A stretch of DNA of 64,000 nucleotides from Mycobacterium sp. URHD0025 (GTDB lineage Bacteria > Actinomycetota > Actinomycetes > Mycobacteriales > Mycobacteriaceae). Position 1 is the first letter of the stretch; every line of letters begins with the position of its first letter. Location of the stretch: contig NZ_AUEQ01000001.1 in the NCBI RefSeq assembly GCF_000426065.1, positions 744,001 through 808,000 of the forward strand, read 5' to 3'. The notes beneath the pieces were generated by a model, which was not told where the DNA came from, did not search any database, and saw only the letters and a list, made by a program, of their open reading frames with translations. The position numbers were made by a program, and so were the translations under genes. Below, piece by piece: positions 8,636 through 17,753 of this stretch.

Positions 8636-8680
8636 TGGCCACGGACCCGCAGTCAACCGGATCCGTGGCCAAATTTTTTG
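8636..8680 (+). terminator. whiB7 leader attenuator (intrinsic terminator)
   Basis: Arms 8636-8649 (TGGCCACGGACCCG) and 8658-8671 (CGGATCCGTGGCCA) pair over 14 bp with one mismatch around an 8-nt loop, followed by T6 (8674-8679). It lies 24 nt after the leader ORF stop and 91 nt before whiB7. This is a canonical intrinsic terminator, unusual in mycobacteria, and fits the known attenuation of whiB7. A competing antiterminator forms between 8584-8595 and 8639-8650 (11 of 12 pairs). Confidence 0.8.
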
Positions 8681-8770
8681 GGAGTTGTTCCACCCCGAGA
8701 AACCTGGTCGCAGATCCATCGAAGAGACAGATCGCCGACAACTACGACCAGGAAGTAGGGGGATAAGCAC

Positions 8771-9070
8771 ATGTCCATTGCGATGACCGCTCCGGAGGTG
8801 AGCGTCGCGCCGTTGACATGCGAGGAGCGTCTGCCGGCGGTGCCGTGCCACATCGGGAATCCCGATCTGTGGTTCGCCGAGAGCCCAGTCGATCTGGAGC
8901 AGGCCAAGGCGCTGTGCGCGGATTGCCCGATCCGTCGCGAATGTCTGGCCGCCGCGCTGGAACGGCAAGAGCCGTGGGGCGTTTGGGGCGGAGAGATCCT
9001 CGACCGCGGAAGCATCGTGGCCCGCAAGCGGCCGCGGGGGCGTCCGCGTAAGAACGTGGTCGCCGCTTAG
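8771..9070 (+). CDS. whiB7: Redox-responsive transcriptional activator WhiB7
   Basis: 99 residues. Four cysteines typical of WhiB proteins ligate a [4Fe-4S] cluster: one near residue 17 or 26, and the CxxCxxxxxC set in ALCADCPIRREC. The GVWGGE turn follows, and the C-terminus ends in an AT-hook RGRPRKN that contacts AT-rich DNA next to SigA -35 boxes; the AT-hook is what distinguishes WhiB7. It activates intrinsic antibiotic resistance genes and itself. It has a long regulated leader (promoter, upstream ORF, attenuator) and is convergent with an ABC1-family gene across a perfect 20-bp inverted repeat. Confidence 0.96.
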   Translation: MSIAMTAPEVSVAPLTCEERLPAVPCHIGNPDLWFAESPVDLEQAKALCADCPIRRECLAAALERQEPWGVWGGEILDRGSIVARKRPRGRPRKNVVAA

Positions 9071-9074
9071 CAGC

Positions 9075-9137
9075 CATCGACTCTGCGGTCAGGGCGAGTT
9101 GTTCTCGAACTCTTGCACCCTGACCGCAGAGTCGATG
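9075..9137. terminator. Bidirectional hairpin between whiB7 and ABC1 kinase genes
   Basis: A perfect 20-bp inverted repeat (9075-9094 and 9118-9137, core GACTCTGCGGTCAGGG) with an inner stem GAGTT/AACTC in the loop. It fills the gap between the two convergent genes almost exactly. There is no T-tract, which is usual for mycobacterial terminators, and its symmetry suits termination in both directions. Confidence 0.75.
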
Positions 9138-9138
9138 C

Positions 9139-10458
9139 TCAGGCGGCTTCCTCGATGAAGCCCGGAACGAATTGCGTGGCAATCGCTTTCACAGGTACGT
9201 GGGCGTCGAGCTGACAACAGATCGCCGTTATCGAGGCGATCACACGGGCCGGGATCGCCAGGTTCGCCGGGAGATCGAGTTGGCGGGCCATCTTGATCTG
9301 CGCCACGGAATTGTCCATCTGCCCGGCCGCCATGCGCTGCAACCACCGTCGCGTGTAGTGGAAGACGTCGACCTCGATGGGTTCGACGTACTGGCGCAGC
9401 ATGTCGTTGACTTCCTCGATCGAGACCTGTTCACCCTTCTGGATGAAGCCCGCTGCCTCCATCACGGGGAGCAGCTCGTCGTAGTTCCTGTCGCGGGCCA
9501 GGCGGATCATCTCGCCCAGCGCGTAGGGCAGCCCGCCGGGCAGCGGTGCCACCGCGCCGAAGTCGATGACGCCCATCCGGCCGTCGGGCAGCAGCATGAA
9601 GTTTCCGGGATGCGCGTCGCCGTGCATCATCTCGAGGCGTTTGGGTGAGCCGAAGGTCAGCTCGGTGAGCCGGGTACCCATCAGATCGCGCTGTTCGGGC
9701 GTGCCGTCGCGGATGATCGCCGACATCGGGATGCCCTCCATCCATTCCGCGATCACCACCTTGGGCGCGCTGGCCACGATGTGGGGAATCGCGAAATGCG
9801 GGTCGTTCTCGTAGGCCTTCGCGAACGCCCGCTGATTGTCGGCTTCCAGCCGGTAGTCCAGTTCCATCTCGGTGCGTTCGATCAGCTCGTCGACCACGCC
9901 CTGGATGTCTGCGCCCGGCGCCAGCTGCTTGAACACCCCGACCAGGCGCTGGATGGTCTTGAGGTCGGCACGCAGAGCTTCGTCGGCGCCCGGGTACTGG
10001 ATCTTGACGGCCACCTCACGTCCGTCCGACCACACCGCCTTGTGCACCTGGCCGATGCTGGCCGAGGCCACCGGGGTGTCGTCGAATGAGCTGAACCGGT
10101 CGCGCCACTTGGTGCCCAGCTGGGAGTCGAGCATCCGGTGCACCTTGGGGGCGGGCAGCGGCGGAGCCTCCCGCTGCAGTTTGGTGAGCGCCTCGCGGTA
10201 CGGCTTGCCGTACTGCTCGGGGATGGCTGCCTCCATCACGGACAGCGCCTGGCCCACCTTCATCGCGCCGCCCTTGAGCTCACCGAGGACGGTGAACAGT
10301 TGTTGGGCGGCCTTGTCCATCAATTCGGCAGTGACTTCGTCCCTGGACTTGCCGGTCAGACGCTTGCCGAAGCCGAGCGCGGCCCGTCCCGCCATGCCGC
10401 CGGCCAGGCCGGCGAGCTTCGCATTCCGTGCGACGCTTCCCCGTTTGATGTCGGTCAC
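9139..10458 (-). CDS. ABC1/UbiB-like (ADCK) atypical kinase family protein
   Basis: 439 residues. Family hallmarks are visible: the N-terminal KxGQ motif (GGAMKVGQALS), VAVKIQYPGADEAL with the ATP-site Lys, and the catalytic/metal motifs HGDAHPGNFML and GVIDFGAV. ABC1/UbiB proteins are atypical kinase/ATPases linked to quinone biosynthesis in other organisms; mycobacteria use menaquinone, so the role here is not settled. It corresponds to Rv3197, which is known as part of the WhiB7 neighbourhood and has been reported to influence macrolide resistance. The GTG at 10458 (MTDIKRGSVARNAK) is chosen because upstream residues to 10509 do not resemble the family. Confidence 0.88.
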   Translation of the reverse strand: MTDIKRGSVARNAKLAGLAGGMAGRAALGFGKRLTGKSRDEVTAELMDKAAQQLFTVLGELKGGAMKVGQALSVMEAAIPEQYGKPYREALTKLQREAPPLPAPKVHRMLDSQLGTKWRDRFSSFDDTPVASASIGQVHKAVWSDGREVAVKIQYPGADEALRADLKTIQRLVGVFKQLAPGADIQGVVDELIERTEMELDYRLEADNQRAFAKAYENDPHFAIPHIVASAPKVVIAEWMEGIPMSAIIRDGTPEQRDLMGTRLTELTFGSPKRLEMMHGDAHPGNFMLLPDGRMGVIDFGAVAPLPGGLPYALGEMIRLARDRNYDELLPVMEAAGFIQKGEQVSIEEVNDMLRQYVEPIEVDVFHYTRRWLQRMAAGQMDNSVAQIKMARQLDLPANLAIPARVIASITAICCQLDAHVPVKAIATQFVPGFIEEAA

Positions 10459-10515
10459 CAGACCATCATCCACGACTCGGCTGAACCGCCCACAACCAAC
10501 TGGCAACAAACGTTT

Positions 10516-11364
10516 TCAACATGGGCAGTCGGGGTGCCTGGACCAGCGCCGCGCGACGATCGAGTACCCGTCGGGGTCGAGTTCGAGGGTGGTGTTCAGC
10601 GTCGGCGGCGCGACCGGCGCCGGCTGGTCGTCACCGGTGTGTCCGACGGCCCGGATCACCAGGTCCACCTGATGCATCGCCAATGCCGCGGTGGCCAGGA
10701 TGGTGGCCCGGCTGGCGCTGCCGACGGCGCCTCGGAGTTGGGTTGCCACGGCCGGCCATGCCGCGTCGCGGTCGGTGCGGTGCAGGTCGGCGCAATGCAG
10801 GCAGCTGGTCAGCCCGGGGATCACCAGCGGCCCCACCATCCCAGCGCCGTCGCGGACCCGCACCGGCAGGTGGGCGATACCGTCGTTGTGCAGGTCCTGC
10901 AGGAGCCGCGGATCGGCGATCTGATCGTCGGCCAGCACCACCAGGTCGGTGGATGCTGCCACGTTTCCGGTGTGCGGGTGCGTGCTGTGCCTGACCCTCG
11001 CGCCCGAGCAGCGTAGGCCGTTGGCCAGCAGGTCCGACAGGGGACCGCGGCCGTGGACGCGGATGGATGCCGAGCGGGTCGGTCGGGACGGTCGGGCGTT
11101 CAGCGCAGTGAGGATCCCGATCTCGGTGAGCCCGTCGATCAACTCATCGATCGGTTCGGGATCGTCGAATAATGCTGCTTCCGTGATCAATTCGTCGCGG
11201 GTGGCGCCCGCCTGCAACGCGTGCAGCAGTTCGGCCAGTCGTGTCTGCGTCATCCCGGCGGGTGGACGGATCAGCACCGCGCGCCTCGGGTCCCAGCCCA
11301 GCTGAACCGCGTCGTCGGGACGCAGCAGGATCGGCCTGCCCGAGGCGAGCACGTAGCGCGTCAT
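10516..11364 (-). CDS. E1/ThiF-like, TOMM cyclodehydratase-related protein
   Basis: 282 residues. The N-terminal about 90 residues form a winged-helix-like region (TRLAELLHALQAGATRDELI), the rest an E1-like Rossmann region without a clear ATP-binding GxGxxG. A zinc-type Cys set is present: CLHC in GLTSCLHCADLHRTDRD and CPC in the final RHPDCPC. This is the pattern of the E1-like/cyclodehydratase partner of thiazole/oxazole-modified peptide pathways (peptide recognition E1). No YcaO gene or obvious precursor peptide lies nearby, so it likely works alone or with the neighbours. It corresponds to Rv3196. Transcribed toward the ABC1 gene with a 57-nt gap. Function unknown. Confidence 0.7.
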   Translation of the reverse strand: MTRYVLASGRPILLRPDDAVQLGWDPRRAVLIRPPAGMTQTRLAELLHALQAGATRDELITEAALFDDPEPIDELIDGLTEIGILTALNARPSRPTRSASIRVHGRGPLSDLLANGLRCSGARVRHSTHPHTGNVAASTDLVVLADDQIADPRLLQDLHNDGIAHLPVRVRDGAGMVGPLVIPGLTSCLHCADLHRTDRDAAWPAVATQLRGAVGSASRATILATAALAMHQVDLVIRAVGHTGDDQPAPVAPPTLNTTLELDPDGYSIVARRWSRHPDCPC

Positions 11365-11425
11365 GCGATGACTCTGCCATGACTGCGGGGACGGCCGTTT
11401 CAGTTATCCACAGGCCGTGCGGGCG

Positions 11426-12832
11426 TCAGTTGGCGCCGTCGTCACCTTTGTCGCGGCCCTCGCCCTGTTCTTTCTCCAGGTCGGCGATGGCCTGCTCGAA
11501 GGCGTCGTCGAGGCCCGTGGTGTCGCCGCCGACCATCCGGTCGATGAAGCCGGCCGGCTCGTCGAGGTCGGCCGCACTCGGCAGCAGGTCGGGGTGCTGC
11601 CACACACTGTCGCGGGCGTCGGTGCCGACCGCCTGGGTCAGCCGTTCCCACAGCGCCGCGGCCTCACGCATCTTGCGGGGGCGCAGTTCCAGGCCCACGA
11701 GCGTGGCGAAGGTCTGTTCGGCCGGGCCACCGGTCGCGCGACGGCGGCGCAGCGTCTCGGCCAGTGCCGAGGCGCCCGGGATGCGATCGCCCAGTGCTGC
11801 GGTGACGACGGTCTGTACCCAGCCTTCGATCAATGCGAGCAGGGTTTCCAACCGCTCCAGCGCGGCTTCCTGCTCGGGTGTGGCTTTCGGCTCGAAGATC
11901 CCCTGGTTGAGCAGCTGCTCCATCTCCGACGGGTCGCCGAGAGAGGCGGGGTTGAAGCCGCGGGCGAAGTCTTCGATCCCGGTCATGTCGACCTTCATGC
12001 CCTTGGCGAAGGCTTCGACGGCGCCGAGCAGCTGACTCGACAGCCACGGCACGTGGCTGAACAGCCGGTGGTGGGCGGCCTCACGGGCGGCCAGGAAGGT
12101 GAGGATCTCGCTGCGCGGACGTTCGAGCCCCTCGCTCAGCGATTCGATGGCGTCGGGCATGAGCGCCGCGACACCCTTGGGGCCCAACGGCAGGCCGACG
12201 TCGGTGGAGGTCAGCACCTCGCGGGACAGCTTGCCCAGCGCCTGGCCGAGTTGGGAACCGAACGCCATACCGCCCATCTGCGACATCATCGCCAGCAGCG
12301 GACCGGCCATGCTCTTGGCCTCTTCGGGCAGTGCCGAGGCCCACACCGACGAAATCTGTTCGGCCACCGGGTCGCACAACCGCTTCCAGGTGTCGAGGGT
12401 GTTGTCCAGCCAGTCGCTCGGAGTCCACGCCACCGACCGGGTGGTGCCCGCCGGCAGCGGGGTGACCCCGTCGAGCCACGTCTCGGCCAATCGCACCGCG
12501 TCGGCGACCGCGCCGGTGGTCTTCTCCGGAACAGGTGCGACGAACCCGATCGAGTTGGATGCCAACTGCCTGGCCAGGTCGTAGTTGACCGGACCGGACT
12601 GTTTGCCGCCGGCCATCGAGCTGCCTGCGCCGCTGAACATTTCGCCGAGTTTCGTGAAGATCTGGCCGAGATCGCCCATGTCGAAGTTGGCTCCGCCCAT
12701 GCCGAAACCGAACGGATCAGAGCCCGGACCTGGTCCGGAGTTGCCGGAGCCGGACCCCGAAGCGGGGTCCTTCTTGTCTTTGTCTCGGTCAGGGTCATCC
12801 CCGGCGGAGAAGCCGAAGGGCAGGTCAGCCAT
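11426..12832 (-). CDS. Zincin-like metallopeptidase family protein (DUF2342-like)
   Basis: 468 residues from MADLPFGFS. The N-terminus is a low-complexity Gly/Ser/Pro/Asp-rich stretch (residues about 10-45) with FGFGMGG, then a mainly helical domain. The segment FLAAREAAHHRLFSHVPWL resembles an HExxH-related zincin helix (EAAHHRLF), as found in the family annotated as zinc-dependent metalloprotease / coenzyme F420 biosynthesis-associated protein. Whether it is an active protease is unknown because the classical HExxH is modified. It corresponds to Rv3195. An ATG six codons upstream (12850) is in frame. It is divergent from the PDZ-Lon protease gene. Confidence 0.75.
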   Translation of the reverse strand: MADLPFGFSAGDDPDRDKDKKDPASGSGSGNSGPGPGSDPFGFGMGGANFDMGDLGQIFTKLGEMFSGAGSSMAGGKQSGPVNYDLARQLASNSIGFVAPVPEKTTGAVADAVRLAETWLDGVTPLPAGTTRSVAWTPSDWLDNTLDTWKRLCDPVAEQISSVWASALPEEAKSMAGPLLAMMSQMGGMAFGSQLGQALGKLSREVLTSTDVGLPLGPKGVAALMPDAIESLSEGLERPRSEILTFLAAREAAHHRLFSHVPWLSSQLLGAVEAFAKGMKVDMTGIEDFARGFNPASLGDPSEMEQLLNQGIFEPKATPEQEAALERLETLLALIEGWVQTVVTAALGDRIPGASALAETLRRRRATGGPAEQTFATLVGLELRPRKMREAAALWERLTQAVGTDARDSVWQHPDLLPSAADLDEPAGFIDRMVGGDTTGLDDAFEQAIADLEKEQGEGRDKGDDGAN

Positions 12833-12910
12833 ACCCACAACGGTACTCATGACCGGGTGTCCAGGTGCGGCTGTGGGTCACGCTGTGGGTGAACACGTCG
12901 GCGCAGGCTT

Positions 12911-12924
12911 TACTGTGGGCGGCG
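12911..12924 (+). promoter_or_regulatory. Leaderless promoter of PDZ-Lon protease gene
   Basis: A -10 hexamer TACTGT (12911-12916) sits 7 nt before the GTG start at 12924, the geometry of a leaderless mycobacterial mRNA. There is no Shine-Dalgarno. Confidence 0.5.
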
Positions 12925-13952
12925 TGAACAGGCGGATTTTGACGCTGCTGGTTGCGTTGGTGCCGATCGTGGCGTTCGGCGTACTGCTGTCGGTGGTGAC
13001 GGTGCCCTTCGTCTCGTTGGGGCCGGGTCCGACCTTCAACACGCTCGGCGAGATCGAGGGCAAACAGGTCGTCGACATCGAGGGACCTGACGCGCACATC
13101 CATCCCACCTCGGGGCATCTGAACATGACCACGGTGTCCCAGCGCGACGGCCTGACCCTGGGGCAGGCGCTGGCGTTGTGGATGTCCGGACGTGAGCAGC
13201 TGGTCCCGCGTGACCTGGTGTATCCGCCGGACAAGTCCAAGAACGAGATCGACGAGGCCAACAACTCCGATTTCAAGAAGTCGGAGGACAGCGCGGCGTA
13301 CGCGGCACTGTCCTTCCTGAAGTACCCGGTGGCGGTGACGGTGCAGAGCGTCACCGATCCGGGACCGTCGGCGGGCAAGCTGCGCGACGGCGACGCGATC
13401 GACGGGGTGAACGGCGCGCCGGTCGCCAACCTCGACGAGTTCCAGGCCATCTTGAAGAAGACCAAGCCGGGTGAGCAGCTGGTGATCGACTACCGCCGCA
13501 AGAATGCGCCGCCCGGGGTCGCGACCATCACGCTCGGCGACAATCCCGACCGCGACTACGGGTTCCTCGGGGTCGGTGTGCTGGATGCCCCATGGGCGCC
13601 GTTCGACATCGACTTCAACCTGGCCAACATCGGTGGTCCGTCCGCGGGGCTGATGTTCAGCCTCGCTGTCGTCGACAAGCTGACCACCGGTGACCTGAAC
13701 GACGGCAAGTTCATCGCCGGCACGGGGACCATCACCGGCGAGGGCAAGGTCGGATCCATCGGCGGCATCACCCACAAGATGCTCGCCGCCAAGGAGGCCG
13801 GCGCCTCGGTGTTCCTGGTGCCCGCGGACAACTGCACCGAGGCACGGTCGGCGCCTCAGGACGGCATGGATCTGGTGAAGGTGGAGACGCTGACCCAGGC
13901 GGTCGATGCACTGCACACGATTTCTGCCGGTGGCGAACCGCCTCGCTGCTAG
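12924..13952 (+). CDS. PDZ domain-containing Lon-like serine protease
   Basis: 342 residues. Signal-anchor helix at the N-terminus (ILTLLVALVPIVAFGVLLSVVTVPF, shown here only in part as residues about 5-29), a PDZ domain (SVTDPGPSAGKLRDGDAI then NGAPVANLDEFQ, residues about 135-185), and a C-terminal Lon/S16 catalytic domain. The Ser-Lys dyad is visible: NIGGPSAGLMFSLA carries the Ser and GEGKVGSIGGITHKM the general-base Lys. The protease should be membrane-anchored with its active site outside the cytoplasm. It corresponds to Rv3194c. GTG 12924 is chosen because of the -10 box just upstream and the family N-terminus; the frame stays open further upstream but lacks family features. Confidence 0.9.
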   Translation: MNRRILTLLVALVPIVAFGVLLSVVTVPFVSLGPGPTFNTLGEIEGKQVVDIEGPDAHIHPTSGHLNMTTVSQRDGLTLGQALALWMSGREQLVPRDLVYPPDKSKNEIDEANNSDFKKSEDSAAYAALSFLKYPVAVTVQSVTDPGPSAGKLRDGDAIDGVNGAPVANLDEFQAILKKTKPGEQLVIDYRRKNAPPGVATITLGDNPDRDYGFLGVGVLDAPWAPFDIDFNLANIGGPSAGLMFSLAVVDKLTTGDLNDGKFIAGTGTITGEGKVGSIGGITHKMLAAKEAGASVFLVPADNCTEARSAPQDGMDLVKVETLTQAVDALHTISAGGEPPRC

Positions 13953-14048
13953 ACCGCACCCGGCCGGTGGATGGCTAGAGTTGTAGAAAATCGGGCGGCC
14001 CCGTCGGGCATGTCACGAGTCCACCGAGGCTGAAACGGGAGTTCACGA

Positions 14049-17000
14049 GTGGGGATGCGGCCCGCGGCGAGGATGCCGAAGCTGACGCGACGTAGTCGGG
14101 TCCTGATCGCGCTGGCACTGGTTGTGGTGCTGGCCCTGCTGATCGGACCGCGGGTGGTCGACGCCTACGTCGACTGGTTGTGGTTCGGCGAGTTGGGATA
14201 CCGCTCGGTGTTCACCACCGTGTTGGCCACCCGGCTCATCGTGTTCGTCGTGGTGGGGTTGCTCATCGGAGCGGTGGTGTTCGCCGGGCTGGCCTTGGCC
14301 TACCGCAACCGTCCCGTGTTCGTCCCGGCCGCGGGCCCGAACGATCCGGTGGCGCGTTACCGCACCACCGTGCTGGCCCGGTTGCGGCTGTTCGGGATCG
14401 GGGTACCGGTCTTCATCGGCCTGCTGGCGGGCGTGATCGCGCAGAGCTACTGGGTCCGGGTGCAGCTGTTCCTGCACGGCAGTGACTTCGGCATCACCGA
14501 TCCGCAGTTCGGCCGCGATCTGGGCTTCTACGCGTTCGATCTGCCGTTCTACCGGTTGGTGCTGACCTACCTGTTCGTCGCGACGTTCCTGGCGTTCGTC
14601 GCGAATCTGCTGGGGCACTATGTGTTTGGCGGAATCCGGCTGACCGGCCGCAGTGGAGCGCTGAGCCGGGCCGCCCGCATCCAACTGATCAGCCTGGTCG
14701 GCTTCCTGATCGTGCTCAAGGCACTCGCGTACTGGCTGGACCGCTACGAGTTACTGAGCAACACCCGCAGCGGCAAACCGTTCACCGGTGCCGGCTACAC
14801 CGACATCAACGCCGTGCTGCCGGCCAAGCTGATCCTGCTGGCCATCGCTGTGATCTGTGCGGTGGCGGTGTTCTCGGCGATCGTGCTGCGCGACTTGCGG
14901 ATTCCGGCCATCGGTGTGGTGCTGTTGCTGCTGAGCTCGATGGTGGTCGGGGCTGGGTGGCCGCTGATCGTCGAGCAGTTCAGCGTCAAGCCCAACGCCG
15001 CGCAGAAGGAAGGCGAGTACATCAAACGGAGCATCACCGCGACGCGGCAGGCCTACGGGCTCACCGACGACACGGTGACGTACCGCAATTACGAGAGCAA
15101 CGGTCAGACCACCGCCGCGCAGGTCGCCGCGGACCGGGCGACCACGTCGAACATCCGGCTGCTCGATCCGACGATCGTGAGCCCCGCGTTCACGCAGTTC
15201 CAGCAGGGCAAGAACTTCTACTTCTTCCCGGATCAGCTGGCCATCGACCGCTATGCCGGTCCTGACGGCAACCTGCGCGACTTCGTCGTCGCGGCACGCG
15301 AACTCAATCCGGACCGGTTGATCGAGAACCAGCGCGACTGGATCAACCGGCACACCGTCTACACGCACGGCAACGGGTTCATCGCCTCGCCGGCCAACAC
15401 GGTGCGCGGGATCGCCAACGATCCCAACCAGAACGGCGGTTACCCGGAGTTCCTCGCCAGCGTCGTCGGTGCCAACGGCAAGGTCGTCTCGCCCGGGCCG
15501 GCACCGCTGGACCAGCCGCGCGTCTACTTCGGGCCGGTGATCTCGGACACCTCTGCCGACTATGCGATCGTCGGCAAGAACGGTGATGTCGACCGCGAGT
15601 ACGACTACGAGACCAACACCGACACCAAGAACTACAGCTACTCGGGCACCGGTGGTGTACCGATCGGCAACTGGCTGGCGCGGTCTGTGTTCGCCGCCAA
15701 GTTCGCCGAACGAAACTTCCTGCTGTCCAACGTGATCGGCGAGAACAGCAAGATCCTGTTCAACCGTGACCCGGCCGAGCGGGTGGAGGCGGTGGCGCCG
15801 TGGCTGACCACCGACACCAGCGTGTACCCGGCGATCGTCAACAAGCGCATGGTGTGGATCGTCGACGGCTATACGACGCTCGACAACTACCCGTATTCGG
15901 AGCTGACCACGCTGTCGAGTGCGACAGCCGATTCCAATGAGGTCGCGGTCAACCGGCTGGCACCCGACAAGCAGGTGTCCTACATCCGTAACTCCGTCAA
16001 GGCCACGGTCGACGCCTACGACGGCACGGTGACGCTGTACGCCCAGGACGAACAGGATCCGGTGCTCAAGGCCTGGATGAGCGTGTTCCCGGGCACCGTC
16101 CACCCGAAGGCCGACATCTCACCGGAGTTGCAGGCACACCTGCGTTACCCGGAGGACCTGTTCAAGGTGCAGCGGTCGTTGCTGACCAAGTACCACGTCG
16201 ACGATCCGGTGAAGTTCTTCACCAACGCCGATTTCTGGAATGTGCCGCTGGATCCCAACCCCAACGCGAGCAGCTATCAGCCGCCGTACTACATCGTGGC
16301 CCGGGATCTGGCCAACAACGACAATTCATCGTCGTTCCAGTTGACCAGCGCGCTGAACTGGCTGCAGCGCGAGTTCCTCGCCGCCTATGTCAGTGCCAGC
16401 TCGGATCCGTCGAGCTACGGCAAGATCACGGTGCTGACCATCCCGGGTGAGGTCAAGGGCCCGAAGCAGGCGTTCAACGCGATCAGTACCGACACCGCCG
16501 TGACACAGGACCTCGGTGTGATCGGACGCGACAACCTGAACCGGATCCGGTGGGGCAACCTGTTGACCCTGCCGGTCGCCGATGGCGGATTGCTGTACGT
16601 GGCACCGGTTTACGCGTCTCCGGGCACGAGCGATGCGGCATCTACCTACCCGCGCCTGATCCGGGTGGCCATGCTTTACGGGGACAAGGTGGGGTACGGC
16701 CCGACCGTCAGTGACGCCTTGACCGAGTTGTTCGGCCCGGGTGCGGGAGCCACCGCCACCAATGTGGCTCCCACTGACAGCAAGCCGCAGGCCGCCGGTA
16801 CTCCGGAGGCGCCACCGGCCGCCCAGCCGCCGGCCGGTCCGGACGGTCAGGCGCCACAGGTCGTTTCGCCGCCGGCTGGGGCGATCCCGCCCGGTGAACC
16901 GGTGCAGTTGTCGCCGGCCAAGGCCGCCGCGCTCAAGGACGTCGAGTCGGCCCTGACGGAGGCGCAGGATGCGCAGCGCAGCGGTGACTTCGGCAAGTAC

Positions 17001-17057
17001 GGGCAGGCGTTGCAGCGGTTGAACGATGCGATGAAGAAGTTCGATTCGTCGAAGTAG
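14049..17057 (+). CDS. UPF0182 large integral membrane protein
   Basis: 1002 residues. About seven membrane helices occupy the first 310 residues (for example [19 protein letters not shown] and [20 protein letters not shown]), followed by a large extracytoplasmic domain of about 570 residues and a Pro/Ala-rich linker (about 905-955) before a short helical C-terminus. The length and architecture match the UPF0182 (COG1615) family of actinobacteria, corresponding to Rv3193c. Function is unknown. The GTG at 14049 is used; ATG alternatives lie at 14055 and 14073. It follows the PDZ-Lon gene with a 96-nt gap, a neighbourhood conserved in mycobacteria. Confidence 0.9.
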   Translation: MGMRPAARMPKLTRRSRVLIALALVVVLALLIGPRVVDAYVDWLWFGELGYRSVFTTVLATRLIVFVVVGLLIGAVVFAGLALAYRNRPVFVPAAGPNDPVARYRTTVLARLRLFGIGVPVFIGLLAGVIAQSYWVRVQLFLHGSDFGITDPQFGRDLGFYAFDLPFYRLVLTYLFVATFLAFVANLLGHYVFGGIRLTGRSGALSRAARIQLISLVGFLIVLKALAYWLDRYELLSNTRSGKPFTGAGYTDINAVLPAKLILLAIAVICAVAVFSAIVLRDLRIPAIGVVLLLLSSMVVGAGWPLIVEQFSVKPNAAQKEGEYIKRSITATRQAYGLTDDTVTYRNYESNGQTTAAQVAADRATTSNIRLLDPTIVSPAFTQFQQGKNFYFFPDQLAIDRYAGPDGNLRDFVVAARELNPDRLIENQRDWINRHTVYTHGNGFIASPANTVRGIANDPNQNGGYPEFLASVVGANGKVVSPGPAPLDQPRVYFGPVISDTSADYAIVGKNGDVDREYDYETNTDTKNYSYSGTGGVPIGNWLARSVFAAKFAERNFLLSNVIGENSKILFNRDPAERVEAVAPWLTTDTSVYPAIVNKRMVWIVDGYTTLDNYPYSELTTLSSATADSNEVAVNRLAPDKQVSYIRNSVKATVDAYDGTVTLYAQDEQDPVLKAWMSVFPGTVHPKADISPELQAHLRYPEDLFKVQRSLLTKYHVDDPVKFFTNADFWNVPLDPNPNASSYQPPYYIVARDLANNDNSSSFQLTSALNWLQREFLAAYVSASSDPSSYGKITVLTIPGEVKGPKQAFNAISTDTAVTQDLGVIGRDNLNRIRWGNLLTLPVADGGLLYVAPVYASPGTSDAASTYPRLIRVAMLYGDKVGYGPTVSDALTELFGPGAGATATNVAPTDSKPQAAGTPEAPPAAQPPAGPDGQAPQVVSPPAGAIPPGEPVQLSPAKAAALKDVESALTEAQDAQRSGDFGKYGQALQRLNDAMKKFDSSK

Positions 17058-17102
17058 CTTCTCCGCCGAATATTGGTGCGTCCCGGGGCCGGGGGGTTAT
17101 TC

Positions 17103-17633
17103 GTGAGGTCCTGGCTGGCCGTGCTGTTGACGCTGCTGGTGGCGGCGGGGCTCACCGCTTGCCGGACCGGAGACCGCCCGTGGTCGGATGCGCCGTTCGC
17201 CGCCCCGATGCGGCCGGCGTTCGGCGCGCGGGTCACCGACGGCAAGCTGGAGATATGGGTGCCGCCGGGCTGCGTCGGGGTGCGGTCGGTGGAGGTCGGG
17301 TTTGGATTTGGCCCGAAGCTCGTGTTGACCGATACCTCCGGTACGGCGACGCTCGACCGGTTCACCGTAGGTGGACCCTATCCGGGTCTGACCGTGACGG
17401 AAGCGCCGCCGCCTGACTTCGATTGGCGCGCAGTCGAGTATCTGTTTCTCGATGTGCAGTCCACGCCCGGGGGATACCCCGCGACTTCCCGGATGGGCGA
17501 TATCATCGCCGGATCGGACAGTCACCCGGCCGATACCTTCCTCTTCGATGGCGTGGGCTGGCTCGACCCCGCGGGTGTCGACCAGAAAGAGGGCAAGGAG
17601 TTCGAAGGTGTGTGCACGCCGCAAGAGAAGTGA
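17103..17633 (+). CDS. Putative lipoprotein
   Basis: 176 residues starting at GTG 17103. The N-terminus is a lipoprotein signal peptide, MRSWLAVLLTLLVAAG followed by the lipobox LTAC, so Cys-20 should be diacylated and the protein anchored on the outer face of the membrane. The remainder has no motif I recognise; it is soluble and rich in Pro/Gly/Asp. An in-frame ATG-equivalent at 17073 would add 10 residues before the signal peptide and is less likely. It follows the UPF0182 gene by 45 nt on the same strand and could be co-transcribed. Confidence 0.7.
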   Translation: MRSWLAVLLTLLVAAGLTACRTGDRPWSDAPFAAPMRPAFGARVTDGKLEIWVPPGCVGVRSVEVGFGFGPKLVLTDTSGTATLDRFTVGGPYPGLTVTEAPPPDFDWRAVEYLFLDVQSTPGGYPATSRMGDIIAGSDSHPADTFLFDGVGWLDPAGVDQKEGKEFEGVCTPQEK

Positions 17634-17753
17634 TGCGGCGTCGGCCCTGTGCCTCACTGAGCTGGACACCAAGTAGATGACAAGTGGTCGCGGCGATGCT
17701 GTGCGCCGAGAATTCGCATCGGCCGCTGAACACGATTCCTGGGAGGACCCCGA

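Noticed and set aside
11417..12892. 491-codon open frame opposite the zincin-like gene
   Set aside because: No recognisable domain, low-complexity composition; the minus-strand product matches a known mycobacterial family.
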